Assembly (NCBI RefSeq): GCF_014117325.1
Contig: NZ_CP059732.1
Coordinates: forward strand, 3,795,001 to 3,859,000
DNA length: 64,000 nt
Origin: Spirosoma foliorum
GTDB taxonomy: Bacteria > Bacteroidota > Bacteroidia > Cytophagales > Spirosomataceae
Direction: 5' to 3'
Shown: positions 50,648-59,100 of the stretch, piece after piece
Position numbering within the stretch: position 1 is the stretch's first letter
Layout of the letters: each line of letters begins with the position of its first letter
Position numbers and translations under genes: made by a program
Notes under the pieces: generated by a model
What the model was told of the DNA's origin: nothing
Database searches by the model: none
What the model saw: the letters and a program-made list of their open reading frames with translations, nothing else

Positions 50648-51118
50648 ATGAACTTAAATTATTTCCAGTCGCTGACCGATTTCTTTGTAAAAGCGCCCGA
50701 CATACGAGGCTATAAGCCTATGTATGCAGCTACGTTTAGTGGCATTATCCATCTGCTATCAGAGTCCCGTCGTCGGACAATAACGCTTAAATATGCCCAC
50801 CTGAATGGCCTATTGAGACTCTCCGAAGATGCCTATTACGAGTCCCTGAATTGGCTCGACCACGCTGGACTGATTCTTTATTTTAGAGGGAAAGGCAAAA
50901 ATGCTCCGGCCGAAATCTCAATCAATGTACCCGAATTTCCAGAAATCAGCGTTTCTGAAGCCCAAAATCTACAACCCGGAATCGCGGGGGGTAAGGGGGG
51001 TAGTACTGGGGTCGGTACGGGGGTAAGTACACAGGGTGGTAACGGGGGTAGTAGCCAGGGTGTAGACTCAACGTCGCGTTTTTCTCCCCCCCCCATACCC
51101 CCCTATAGAAGTAAATAA
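50648..51118 (+). CDS. replication-type N-terminal HTH protein, probably frameshifted at poly-C
   Basis: A 156-residue frame. The first about 100 residues are a winged-helix-like domain (IRGYKPMYAATFSGIIHLLSES, LKYAHLNGLLRLSEDAYYESLNWLDHAGLILYF), as in phage replication initiators and DnaD-type loaders. The rest is a Gly/Ser/Thr-rich linker coded by repeated GGGGGTA-like DNA, ending abruptly after a run of nine Cs (51086-51094). The next frame continues without stop from 51066, so the gene and the one at 51186 are likely one protein read with a +1 shift, or a phase-variable gene. Confidence 0.68.
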   Translation: MNLNYFQSLTDFFVKAPDIRGYKPMYAATFSGIIHLLSESRRRTITLKYAHLNGLLRLSEDAYYESLNWLDHAGLILYFRGKGKNAPAEISINVPEFPEISVSEAQNLQPGIAGGKGGSTGVGTGVSTQGGNGGSSQGVDSTSRFSPPPIPPYRSK

Positions 51119-51185
51119 TATTATTCCTGACCAGACTAGACAGACACGCGAAGAGGTTGGTCAGGGGTTTGGTCAGACGGTCGGG

Positions 51186-51509
51186 ATGGTTTCAACCACG
51201 TTTCCTAAACCCAAAAACATTGTTCTTTCGGAAGACGAAGAGACAAACTTGCTCTTAACCTTCGGCCCCGAAAAAGTCAGGCGGATGCTACTGTTGGTAT
51301 CGGTCTACAAAACCGAACAGGGGGGCACTTTAAAAACCTCCGATTTCGCTAACTGCGTGAAATGGGCCTCGATGAAAGTAGACGCCCAGGATCAGCAGGC
51401 CCGGCGCGAAGCCGACAGCAGCGCTCCCGCCACTAACACCCGCCCGGCTTACCCCACAACGAGCACGCACGTCACGACCACCAATAAGCCATTCCGGGAA
51501 CTCACATGA
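51186..51509 (+). CDS. C-terminal part of the replication-type protein, in shifted frame
   Basis: A 107-residue frame beginning MVSTTFPKPKNIVLSEDEET; the same frame is open upstream to 51066 and encodes EVNNIIPDQTRQTREEVGQG before this ATG, which looks like natural protein. The region LLLTFGPEKVRRMLLLVSVYKTEQGGTLKTSDFANCVKWA is a helical C-terminal domain. Removing one C from the run at 51086-51094 would join it to the preceding gene into one protein of about 285 residues. It could also be translated alone. Confidence 0.62.
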   Translation: MVSTTFPKPKNIVLSEDEETNLLLTFGPEKVRRMLLLVSVYKTEQGGTLKTSDFANCVKWASMKVDAQDQQARREADSSAPATNTRPAYPTTSTHVTTTNKPFRELT

Positions 51510-51691
51510 GCCACAACCTGACTGCGCCCAAGATTGACCGGGCTACCAGGCAACGCACCTATAAGCGCCTGAAAGCTACGCCCGACCTAACCGAATTTGT
51601 ATTGACCCCCGAAGAGCTTGACGAAGAAATATTGATTTATGAGTACGAACAAGAGCTCGAACGGCTACAAGCCAAACGTGGCTACAAATAA
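51506..51691 (+). CDS. small acidic phage-type protein
   Basis: A 61-residue protein overlapping the previous stop by 4 bases (ATGA) and the helicase start by 53 bases. Charged helices (TPEELDEEILIYEYEQELERLQAKRG) suggest a partner or loader-like helix. No family is recognised. Confidence 0.55.
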   Translation: MSHNLTAPKIDRATRQRTYKRLKATPDLTEFVLTPEELDEEILIYEYEQELERLQAKRGYK

Positions 51692-53126
51692 GCCCGATTT
51701 TGATTTTTCGTTACCCACTGACGTTGCCGCTGAGCGGGCACTAATCGCCACACTGCTCGATAATCCCGACCTGATGGCTGACGCCCTGGAGCTCCTTGGC
51801 TCAGGTGAGGTGCTAACCCAGGAAGGTTACCAGATTTTGTTTTCCATCTTAACCACACTCTACGACGAAGGAAGAACCATCAAACTAGGCACTGTCGTAC
51901 AGGAGCTAAGAGCCAAGGGGCACTACGATCGGCTTATCGAATTGGGCATCAGCCTGCAGAATCTACCCGCAGAGGGAAGAAGTACTGAATTTATCGACAC
52001 GGCCGTTTACCTGCGCAGTTTGTGGGTCAAACGTACAGCTGTCGAATCAGCCAGTCAAATTCTCTCCAGTGTCCGATCAGGGGAAACCGTTAGTCAACTC
52101 GTCGACAAAATCACCTCTGCTGCGGAGGCCGTTTCGGCGGGTCTGTCGATCGGCACGGAACCAACTATGTCCGATATACTTCGTCAGTCGCTGGACAATA
52201 TTGAAGCTGCCCTTTCAAAGCCTGGCACCCTGACGGGGGTACAAACGGGCCTTGGTAAACTGAACCGGAGTCTGGGCGGCTGGCAAAATTCAGATGTGAT
52301 TATGATCGCCGGCCGGCCGGGTATGGGTAAGAGTGTGATGGGTGTTTTTCACGCAATTGCAGCTGCCAAAGAAGGCGTGCCTGTTGGGTTTTTATCGCTC
52401 GAAATGCCATCCTGGTCGTTGATGAATCGCATCATTGCCCACGAGACGGGCATTCCTTACGGACGCATCAAAATAGGTGATTTAAGCGAGGCTGAAGTGG
52501 TGCAGGTTCATAACGCCATGGGCCGCATCGAAAAGCTGCCCATTCACTTTTATGATGAACCCAATAAGGATATAAATGATCTGTCGTATAAGCTGCTGCA
52601 CTGGAAGAAAAAGCACAAGATCGGTCTGGTCATTATCGATTACGTACAAAAAATGACCGACCGGACTATCAAAACGGCCGACGAATACGCCGTCTTAACC
52701 AGCGTTTCCAACAAGCTGCAGACGCTCCAGCGACGCCTTCAAATTCCCATTATCGAACTAGCCCAGTTGAACCGGGCCGTGGAAGGCAGGCATGGCAGTA
52801 AGCGTGCGGGCATGTCTGATCTGCGCAGCACTGGCCAGTTTAAGCAGGACGCCACGGTGATCATCATGCTCTACCGGGATGATTATTACAAAGAAAAAGC
52901 GGCCCGTGACGCGGCCGAATCGTCGGACAACAATTACGTAGAACCCATCTACGATCAGCAACTCGAGCTCGGCCTTGTCAAAAGCCGGGATGGCAGTATC
53001 GGAACGGCTGTGGTCTGGGCCGACGTGGCCATTAACCGAGTTGCCGATGAGCGGCCCATGCAAACTCTGTCCAATAGCTTTCCCGTTCGCGGTCAGCGCG
53101 ACCCCAACGACGACATACCCTTCTAA
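51639..53126 (+). CDS. DnaB-like replicative helicase
   Basis: A 495-residue hexameric helicase expected to replicate the island. The N-terminal domain (AAERALIATLLDNPDLMADALE) is followed by the RecA-type core with Walker A AGRPGMGKS (near 226), Walker B VIIDYVQKM and the DnaB signature LAQLNRAVEGRHGSKRAGMSDLRSTGQFKQDATVIIMLYR. ATG 51639 lies within the preceding small gene; a GTG at 51678 is possible. Its presence argues that the element replicates autonomously once induced. Confidence 0.94.
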   Translation: MSTNKSSNGYKPNVATNKPDFDFSLPTDVAAERALIATLLDNPDLMADALELLGSGEVLTQEGYQILFSILTTLYDEGRTIKLGTVVQELRAKGHYDRLIELGISLQNLPAEGRSTEFIDTAVYLRSLWVKRTAVESASQILSSVRSGETVSQLVDKITSAAEAVSAGLSIGTEPTMSDILRQSLDNIEAALSKPGTLTGVQTGLGKLNRSLGGWQNSDVIMIAGRPGMGKSVMGVFHAIAAAKEGVPVGFLSLEMPSWSLMNRIIAHETGIPYGRIKIGDLSEAEVVQVHNAMGRIEKLPIHFYDEPNKDINDLSYKLLHWKKKHKIGLVIIDYVQKMTDRTIKTADEYAVLTSVSNKLQTLQRRLQIPIIELAQLNRAVEGRHGSKRAGMSDLRSTGQFKQDATVIIMLYRDDYYKEKAARDAAESSDNNYVEPIYDQQLELGLVKSRDGSIGTAVVWADVAINRVADERPMQTLSNSFPVRGQRDPNDDIPF

Positions 53127-53150
53127 GTATCACCTCTAAATCTTCATACC

Positions 53151-53657
53151 ATGTACGGAATCCTTTACGACGGGATCAGTCCCGCTACAGTCACGTTTTC
53201 GCCTAGTAAACTACCTTACCTGAAGAAAAAGTACGGCAAGGCATTTCGCGCGCTAAACGGCGATATCCCCATGCAGCCAGCGGCCGTCGGTACCGCCACG
53301 GTCGAACCGCTCTGGCGAACGGAAACGACTAAACCGGCCGCCAAAGCGGAAAGCCCTAAAGCCGAGAAATCCCCAAAACGTAAGCTCATCCCAATTGCGA
53401 AGGCTGAGAAAAAACAGATGGGTGGCCATAACGCTAAAGCTGTTGTCAACACTGCTACAGGCGAGTATTTCCCCAGTGCCTCAGCGGCCGCCAGCGCGAT
53501 CGGTGCGCATTTGCCGGATATGATCACCCACCTGAACGGCACGCTCAAACGGGGCAAATACAAACGGGGTAACGTCAAAGGGCAAACCTTTCGCTTTGCG
53601 ACTCCGGAAGAGATTACGGCTCATCAACCGCTAACCCCTACTTCCCATGTGGCGTAA
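53151..53657 (+). CDS. NUMOD1-like DNA-binding motif protein
   Basis: A 168-residue protein. A short N-terminal part and a Lys/Ala/Pro-rich linker (about 55-90) lead to a C-terminal segment that looks like a NUMOD1 repeat (AVVNTATGEYFPSASAAASAIGAHLPDMITHLNGTLKRGKYKRGNVKGQTFRF), a helix-turn-helix-like module usually found beside HNH or GIY-YIG nucleases. No nuclease domain is present. It overlaps the next gene by 11 bp. Confidence 0.65.
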   Translation: MYGILYDGISPATVTFSPSKLPYLKKKYGKAFRALNGDIPMQPAAVGTATVEPLWRTETTKPAAKAESPKAEKSPKRKLIPIAKAEKKQMGGHNAKAVVNTATGEYFPSASAAASAIGAHLPDMITHLNGTLKRGKYKRGNVKGQTFRFATPEEITAHQPLTPTSHVA

Positions 53658-54312
53658 ATCAAAAGTGATCTATGAGGGCATGGTGAACCGGGAGCGTAAA
53701 ACGTTTACCGAACACTATCTGCACGAATCGATTTCGCTCGGTGACGTCGAAGAACAATGCGCCAAAAACCTCAGCAAACGCATCACCACCGGCATTGAAA
53801 TGGTTGACAGTGCCGCTAAAGTCCGCTTTACGAAGGTGATCTTTTTCGGCATGCAGGAAGATGATTTTTTCTTCGAACTGAAAATTGGTGAATGGGAGGA
53901 TAACAAAAAAACGACCTATACCTATCTGCTCCCGGCCGTTGGGCCTGAACAGGCGATCGAGCGCATAAAAGCCTACATGGGGACGACCAGCGCCGACTGG
54001 CGGCTACTGGATATCAAAGAATCTGATATTCTGGCCGTCTGGAGCTCTGCCTCTGATTTGTGGATGGGTGACTGGTGGAATCGGATGGATCGCTATTACG
54101 CGGAAGGCAAACGTATGCCTGATGCCAACGACGTGACCGACCAAGAGGGGGAAAGTGGCGAAGGCGAGGAAAACGACGACGATGCGCCACGCGATATGTT
54201 CGGCAACAAGCTCAGCAAGTCAGGCAAAAAACGCACCGGTAAAGGCAACCGAAGCTACCGCAACAAGGGCAAAAACCGGGGGTCGAATGTCAGCTATAGC
54301 CGGTTGAACTGA
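53647..54312 (+). CDS. DUF4494-like phage protein
   Basis: A 221-residue protein whose first half (MWRKSKVIYEGMVNRERKTFTEHYLHESISLGDVEEQC) follows the DUF4494 pattern of Bacteroidota phages. The second half is acidic then basic and low in complexity (DQEGESGEGEENDDDAPRD; then Lys/Arg/Asn/Gly-rich). Its stop overlaps the next start. Function unknown. Confidence 0.65.
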   Translation: MWRKSKVIYEGMVNRERKTFTEHYLHESISLGDVEEQCAKNLSKRITTGIEMVDSAAKVRFTKVIFFGMQEDDFFFELKIGEWEDNKKTTYTYLLPAVGPEQAIERIKAYMGTTSADWRLLDIKESDILAVWSSASDLWMGDWWNRMDRYYAEGKRMPDANDVTDQEGESGEGEENDDDAPRDMFGNKLSKSGKKRTGKGNRSYRNKGKNRGSNVSYSRLN

Positions 54313-54530
54313 TGGGATATCCGCACCGAAGGCCTGGCCAAAGCCTGGTCGATTACCACCAGGAATTCTACAGCATCGGCCAGCTGCAGCTGTATTACGA
54401 TACCCTGCGTGATGGCAAGGCCGTACCGGGTATGGGTGAGGTCGAACGGGCTGAGCGCATCGAATGCGATAAAGACCATTTTGAGCCGAAAAGTAGTCGA
54501 CGAACCTGCTCCAGAAAAAACCAAACCTGA
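54312..54530 (+). CDS. small frame preceding the Pol-X-like gene, possible N-terminal part
   Basis: A 72-residue frame starting at the stop of the previous gene. The last part reads MGEVERAERIECDKDHFEPK, then degenerates. The adjacent frame continues KVVDEPAPEKTKPEPVATA just after an AAAA run (about 54490). It may be an independent small protein or the N-terminus of the Pol-X-like gene separated by a +1 shift. Confidence 0.5.
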   Translation: MGYPHRRPGQSLVDYHQEFYSIGQLQLYYDTLRDGKAVPGMGEVERAERIECDKDHFEPKSSRRTCSRKNQT

Positions 54531-55149
54531 ACCGGTGGCCACGGCTGCAGGAGCTACCGCCGAAGCTCCTAAAATGGATCTATCGAAGGCGCAGCGGATT
54601 GCGGAGGACTTGGTGGTTTTGCTGGAGGATCTCTGCGATAAAATTCACATTGCCGGTTCGATTCGCCGGCTAAAGCCCCAGGTGAAGGATATCGAAATCG
54701 TCTGTCAACCCAAGCTCTTTCAGGAAACTGATTTCAGCTTGTTTGGCGGCAAATCCCAACCAGCGCAGATCATCCCCGCTTTTCGTCGAATGGTCGGCAT
54801 GCTCGGTACGCCCATCAAGGGAAAGCCCGACGGCCGGCACATGCAGATCGATCTGCCGTCGGGCATCAAGCTGGATCTGTTCATGCCCGTCGGTACGGAT
54901 TACTACCGACAGTTTGCGATCCGCACCGGCTCAGCCGAGTATTCGGCCAAACACATTGCCGGCAGCTGGAAGAAAAAAGGTTGGTGTGGCACGCATGACG
55001 GCCTAAGGCTAATAAACGATTGCGAAGAAACCAAGTCGGGCTGGAAGGTAGTCCGGCCCAACCCGACCTTACCCCCAGCCTGGCAGTCAGAGAAGGAATT
55101 TTTCGACTGGCTGGGTGAGAAATGGATTGCTCCCAAAAACAGGATTTAA
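54409..55149 (+). CDS. DNA polymerase X-like nucleotidyltransferase
   Basis: A protein with a Pol-beta-type nucleotidyltransferase fold. A secure start is at 54574 (MDLSKAQRIAEDLVVLLEDL, 191 residues); the frame is open from 54409. Motifs include HIAGSIRRLKPQVKDIEIVCQP (GS and first acidic pair) and the metal/base-binding stretch GRHMQIDLPSGIKLDLFMPVG. DNA polymerase/ligase-type repair enzymes use this fold. Lack of the fingers and 8-kDa domain means that it may be a minimal nucleotidyltransferase. It lies in the island's replication region. Confidence 0.78.
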   Translation: MMARPYRVWVRSNGLSASNAIKTILSRKVVDEPAPEKTKPEPVATAAGATAEAPKMDLSKAQRIAEDLVVLLEDLCDKIHIAGSIRRLKPQVKDIEIVCQPKLFQETDFSLFGGKSQPAQIIPAFRRMVGMLGTPIKGKPDGRHMQIDLPSGIKLDLFMPVGTDYYRQFAIRTGSAEYSAKHIAGSWKKKGWCGTHDGLRLINDCEETKSGWKVVRPNPTLPPAWQSEKEFFDWLGEKWIAPKNRI

Positions 55150-55160
55150 CCCCAAACCAT

Positions 55161-55391
55161 ATGTCAGACTATGCGCCGGGCGTCAGCCCAGACGATATCA
55201 TCAAAATCACATTTGTCGTGATGCAAAACGGTAAACCCGTTTCTAAAGAAGTCAGCATGAAGCGCGGCAAGTTCATCGACTGCAATGCCAGGGGCCAAAC
55301 CAAAGGCTTTACCAAAGCGGCCCAGCTGTACGAGTTGATTGTGGCTGAGAAGGCCTACGAGAAAATCACCGATTTAGATAATGTCAATTAA
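55161..55391 (+). CDS. small phage-type protein
   Basis: A 76-residue protein (MSDYAPGVSPDDIIKITFVV...) with no recognised family. The ATG at 55161 is preferred over the earlier in-frame start at 55122. It overlaps the RyR-type gene by 11 bp. Confidence 0.55.
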   Translation: MSDYAPGVSPDDIIKITFVVMQNGKPVSKEVSMKRGKFIDCNARGQTKGFTKAAQLYELIVAEKAYEKITDLDNVN

Positions 55392-55782
55392 CGAGCAACA
55401 ATTTAATCAATTATATATGGAAGGATTACCAGGTTACGATTCACTGGCAAAGCTTGTTATTGCCAAAGCCTGCCACGAGGCCAACCGCGTTTGGTGTCAG
55501 CTCGATGGCGATTATTCACAAAAACATTGGGATGAGGCCGAACAATGGCAACGGGACTCAGCCATAAAGGGCGTCGAGTTTCGCCTAGCCAATCCCCAGG
55601 CACCTCAATCAGCCCAGCATGATGCCTGGTCGGCCGATAAGGTTGCCGACGGGTGGGTGTATGGTGAGACGAAAGATGCTGTGGCAAAAACACACCCCTG
55701 TTTAGTGCCATTTGAGGAATTGCCCCTCTTTCAACAAAAGAAGGATAAGCTATTTCAATCAATCGTCGATGCTTTGAAATAG
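55381..55782 (+). CDS. RyR-domain protein
   Basis: A 133-residue protein whose C-terminal half is a RyR domain (DKVADGWVYGETKDAVAKTHPCLVPFEELPLFQQKKDKLF). The domain was named from ryanodine receptors, and it also occurs in Bacteroidota phage proteins where its role is unknown. The N-terminal part is helical (GYDSLAKLVIAKACHEANRVWCQ). It is followed by an intrinsic terminator. Confidence 0.8.
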   Translation: MSINEQQFNQLYMEGLPGYDSLAKLVIAKACHEANRVWCQLDGDYSQKHWDEAEQWQRDSAIKGVEFRLANPQAPQSAQHDAWSADKVADGWVYGETKDAVAKTHPCLVPFEELPLFQQKKDKLFQSIVDALK

Positions 55783-55826
55783 CCATGACCGACTTACACC
55801 TGCGCGGTCCTCCAGTGCCAGGCCTG

Positions 55827-55880
55827 CCGATCGTCGAGAGATACCAGGCGTCTCGAAGTGGGATCGACGATCGGCTTTTT
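55827..55880 (+). terminator. intrinsic terminator after the RyR gene
   Basis: Stem CCGATCGTCGA (55827-55837) with TCGACGATCGG (55864-55874), perfect 11 bp, followed by CTTTTTCTC. It may be passed by readthrough to the following genes. Confidence 0.75.
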
Positions 55881-55905
55881 CTCTCAACCTTTAAACAGTA
55901 AACCA

Positions 55906-56472
55906 ATGCCTATTTTACTCAATCACCCACGAGGTGAAAATCAAGTAGTACAACAAGTCGATTTCGGTACCGGCGACATCCTGATCAATGGCTGTCGTGA
56001 CCTGGATAAAGATTACGAAAATCAACTCTGGCTTATTCAGCATTCACCAAAGCCTAAAGAGGACTGGGCTGTGGTGAAAGACCCCGCCTATGCTAAAGGC
56101 ACGAATACCGATGACACGCCGGTCAAACCAACCGTAGTGCTGGCCTTTTCCGATCGGGACAGCATCAGTTCGTTAATGCGATCACTGCAGGAGCTCTATA
56201 ATCAGATGCCCGTTCCTGAAGGTGGCATAGCCCATAAGCCTAAAGTACCTGAACTGTTAGATGAAAAAGGGTTTGTCTTTCTGGATGGCGGCAATCGGCC
56301 CTATTGGATTCGGTTGTGGGATGGTGAGCCGTGGCTGTTTTACTGGCATGCGGATAATAGCTGGGTTAGTCTGCGTAAGACGAATCAGAACGAGATCTGG
56401 CAGGCCTCCCAGGTCCGGCTACCTGACGAGAAGGCCGAATTGTATCATCAGTTACACGCTAAACGGGTTTAG
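55906..56472 (+). CDS. uncharacterised phage-type protein
   Basis: A 188-residue soluble protein starting MPILLNHPRGENQVVQQVDF. It has an aromatic-rich second half (GNRPYWIRLWDGEPWLFYWHADNSW) but no known motif. It is followed by the DUF3850-like gene with a 2-bp gap. Confidence 0.6.
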   Translation: MPILLNHPRGENQVVQQVDFGTGDILINGCRDLDKDYENQLWLIQHSPKPKEDWAVVKDPAYAKGTNTDDTPVKPTVVLAFSDRDSISSLMRSLQELYNQMPVPEGGIAHKPKVPELLDEKGFVFLDGGNRPYWIRLWDGEPWLFYWHADNSWVSLRKTNQNEIWQASQVRLPDEKAELYHQLHAKRV

Positions 56473-56474
56473 TC

Positions 56475-57098
56475 ATGTCAGAAAACAAAATCAATACCTA
56501 TACCTGCCCGGCTGGCCACGTGATGGTTACACATGATTTGGATGAAGGGGTAACGCCTTTTATGAAAGGCTGCCCAACCTGTGGTGCTATGGCCCAATCC
56601 GGCATGTATCGAGTTGATCAAACGCTAACGCCAACCCACGAATGGTATAGGCCGGCTCATCCGGAACGTTACGAAAATATGTCGATGCGCCAGCATATTG
56701 AAGCGGGTGGTTTGGCCTTCCGCACCATTGGCGATCCGGACGAAACGCTTGAGATGCCGGAACCAACACCTAAACCTCGCCATAAACTGAAGTGTCTACC
56801 TGAATTCTTCCAGGAAGTCAAGGCGGGCTATAAAGGTTTTGAGTGCCGACTGAATGACCGTAACTACCAGGTAGGCGACGAATTGCTACTGGAGGAATGG
56901 AGTGAGGAATCTGGCTATTCGGGCGATAGTGTGCTGGTAGACGTAGCCTACGTGTTACCTGGTGGTCAGTTTGGTATTGAGCCTGGCTACTGCGTAATGA
57001 GCATAGTCTGGAGCATAAACTTGGACTTCAATAAATTCCTGTACGAGGAAGGTCCCGAGCACGAAGATGGATTTCCGATAACAACGTTTTGTGGATGA
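56475..57098 (+). CDS. zinc-ribbon-like plus DUF3850/ASCH-type protein
   Basis: A 207-residue protein. Its N-terminus has a short Cys cluster (YTCPAGHVM and MKGCPTCGAM) typical of a zinc ribbon. The C-terminal part (HKLKCLPEFFQEVKAGYKGFECRLNDRNYQVGDELLLEEW ... GYCVMSIVW) follows the DUF3850 pattern of small RNA-binding, ASCH-like domains. It overlaps the next gene by 10 bp. An RNA- or nucleotide-related role is inferred. Confidence 0.6.
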   Translation: MSENKINTYTCPAGHVMVTHDLDEGVTPFMKGCPTCGAMAQSGMYRVDQTLTPTHEWYRPAHPERYENMSMRQHIEAGGLAFRTIGDPDETLEMPEPTPKPRHKLKCLPEFFQEVKAGYKGFECRLNDRNYQVGDELLLEEWSEESGYSGDSVLVDVAYVLPGGQFGIEPGYCVMSIVWSINLDFNKFLYEEGPEHEDGFPITTFCG

Positions 57099-57274
57099 AA
57101 CGATACCAATACCTCGGCGATCGCATGACTGACCCGACCCTGAAAGATCAGTCATGCACGGCCGTCCTGCAGGAAAACGGCAAATGTATTCGGGGGAAAA
57201 ACGGCAACATGCTCGTTGTCTTCGATTCGGGCCGGACGGCGAACGTTATCGGTCGACTGTTAAGAAAGCTATGA
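57089..57274 (+). CDS. small phage-type protein
   Basis: A 61-residue protein (MWMKRYQYLGDRMTDPTLKD...) with a mixed alpha/beta composition (GNMLVVFDSGRTANVIGRLL). Its stop overlaps the next start (ATGA). No family is recognised. Confidence 0.5.
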   Translation: MWMKRYQYLGDRMTDPTLKDQSCTAVLQENGKCIRGKNGNMLVVFDSGRTANVIGRLLRKL

Positions 57275-57471
57275 CAAAACTAGCTGCTGATATTACCCGG
57301 TGTACTGGCGACTCGGGCAATCCGGATGATAACTTTCGGGAATGTCCAGTTCGAAATGACTGCGCCAGGCATCGCGATTATTTCGCTGCTCATCTGCCAG
57401 CCAATCAACCAATCCCCCGAATGTTTGCGCCGAAGATATGCGATCTCTACATCAAGTATGAGGGGGATTAA
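57271..57471 (+). CDS. small cysteine-cluster protein
   Basis: A 66-residue protein starting at an ATGA overlap, with four spaced cysteines (ITRCTGDSG, FRECPVRNDC, PKICDLY) suited to bind zinc or an iron-sulfur cluster. No family is recognised. Confidence 0.55.
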   Translation: MTKLAADITRCTGDSGNPDDNFRECPVRNDCARHRDYFAAHLPANQPIPRMFAPKICDLYIKYEGD

Positions 57472-57519
57472 TTGCAGAAAACGTAAAAAGATTACGTCCT
57501 GGCTGACATTCATTTGTTT

Positions 57520-58752
57520 ATGAACTACTATCTCGACACCGAAACTACAGGCCTTGAAGTTACTGATGAAGTGATTGAAATCGCTCTCGTTGATGATGAT
57601 GGAAATACCGTTATCAATACACTTTGTCGGCCGTTACAGAACACAGAATGGCCCGGAGCCCAGCGCATTCATGGTATTGCTCCAGCTGATGTTTTACGAG
57701 ATGATCTGCCAACGCTTGCTGATTTGGCTCCTCAACTCTCCAGTATTTTAGCTGGCCATACGCTGATCATTTACAACGTTGCCTTCGATCGGTATTATCT
57801 CAGCGAAGCCGGCGTCGATCTATCCAAAACAGAAGTTCATTGCTGTCAGGATAAGTACGCTGTTCATTATGACGACTATTCCGAGTACTGGGGTAATTAT
57901 AAGTTTAAAAAACTCACAGTGGCGGCCGATGAAGCAGAGTTTCGTTTTGAAGGCTCCAACCCACACCGGGCGCTATGGGATGCGTTGGCCTGCCGGGCTG
58001 TCTGGCAATACCTGACCGTTCCGGGCCGAATGGAGGAAGTTAAGCTTCTGCGCGACAAGCGCTGGCAGGATGAAGCAGATCAGCGTCAGGTCAGATGGTT
58101 TATCGAGGAGCTGGAGCAAAAAGAAACGGCGCGCCTGAACGTTGTCAATAAAGCCTGGGAGGAACGCAATTACCCCTTTTTGGGTATTCGACGAGAGCAG
58201 TATTATGGCCATCAAGCCAAAGAGTCAGCAGCTGTGTTTTGCCGGGTGGCGACGGGCTATCCATTGGAGGAGTGGAATACCTGGTATAAATGGTGCCGGT
58301 TGCCAAAAGTTCGGTCAGGTCAATTTCCTGAGACATGGAAAACCCGAACCGACCGTACCTGGTACATGCTTCGTAGTTGGCAGCCTATTTATTTGGAGCC
58401 TGCCCAGCAGACTGATTACCCAAAGCCCGTGGCGATGTACGTCAATTCGCGCGGGAGCCTGGAGCCGCTATATGATCCTAATCAACTTACGGAAGGAGTC
58501 GACTGGGTGCCGATCGCCGACGGCTGGCCAGAGGGATTCGTATCAATCACGAAGCTGCAGAGAGAGTATAAGGTCAGAAAGAAGGATTTGCCGAATTACC
58601 GACCGGCTTTTTTGAAACGGAGCAAATACGATGATTATCTGTTGTATCCTGTACCCGCTGGTGCTCCAGCCCCAAGTGCTCCTGTTCGTCTTAAAGTTGA
58701 GCAAGCAATTAAGGAGGAAGCTAATCAAGAGGAGGATGGGTTGCCGTTTTAA
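57520..58752 (+). CDS. DnaQ-like 3'-5' exonuclease with C-terminal extension
   Basis: A 410-residue protein with an N-terminal DEDD exonuclease domain of the DnaQ type. Exo I is YYLDTETTGLE (DxE), Exo II is LIIYNVAFDRYYL (Asp), and Exo III is PHRALWDALACRAVW (HxxxxxD). The C-terminal half carries no recognised domain and ends in an acidic tail (IKEEANQEEDGLPF). The tail resembles the C-termini of single-strand-binding proteins (acidic residues ending in PF), which bind replication partners. The ATG at 57520 is preferred over an upstream TTG. Last gene of the rightward operon. Confidence 0.88.
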   Translation: MNYYLDTETTGLEVTDEVIEIALVDDDGNTVINTLCRPLQNTEWPGAQRIHGIAPADVLRDDLPTLADLAPQLSSILAGHTLIIYNVAFDRYYLSEAGVDLSKTEVHCCQDKYAVHYDDYSEYWGNYKFKKLTVAADEAEFRFEGSNPHRALWDALACRAVWQYLTVPGRMEEVKLLRDKRWQDEADQRQVRWFIEELEQKETARLNVVNKAWEERNYPFLGIRREQYYGHQAKESAAVFCRVATGYPLEEWNTWYKWCRLPKVRSGQFPETWKTRTDRTWYMLRSWQPIYLEPAQQTDYPKPVAMYVNSRGSLEPLYDPNQLTEGVDWVPIADGWPEGFVSITKLQREYKVRKKDLPNYRPAFLKRSKYDDYLLYPVPAGAPAPSAPVRLKVEQAIKEEANQEEDGLPF

Positions 58753-58951
58753 TCTATTAAAGAACGCAGGAGAATCATAAATCAGGTTGTTCTGAAGACG
58801 ATGATTTATGGTGCTGAAATAGCGATAGTTGGTCTATCTCTCGTTGATTATACTATTAGATAACTATTATAAGATTAATAAAACTATGAATCTTAAAATT
58901 GATTATGCAATATTTGCATTGTAATTGTTACTCAGTAGACACTACTTAGTA

Positions 58952-59086
58952 ATGCCTACTAGTAAAAACAAAAAGCTCGGTACCAACGGCACCGAGCGAT
59001 TGTTAGTAGTTGAGCAACTCAAGGATTCTGATCGCCAAATCTATTCCTCCTTGGGTGGCTACTTCCAAGCTGATAAGTACTCCTAG
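58952..59086 (+). CDS. possible 44-residue protein or small RNA
   Basis: A short frame (MPTSKNKKLGTNGTERLLVV...) directly before a perfect terminator. A hairpin (GCTCGGT/ACCGAGC, 58975-58981 with 58991-58997) is inside it, followed by T-residues on the minus strand, so this stretch could also be a small RNA or a leftward terminator. The remaining DNA of the 58753-59334 gap is AT-rich and shows nothing else. Confidence 0.3.
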   Translation: MPTSKNKKLGTNGTERLLVVEQLKDSDRQIYSSLGGYFQADKYS

Positions 59087-59100
59087 TACCTCAGCAACCC

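Noticed and set aside
55785..55901. A 38-codon frame after the RyR gene
   Set aside because: It runs through the stem of a perfect terminator hairpin and has no protein-like pattern, so the terminator explains the sequence.
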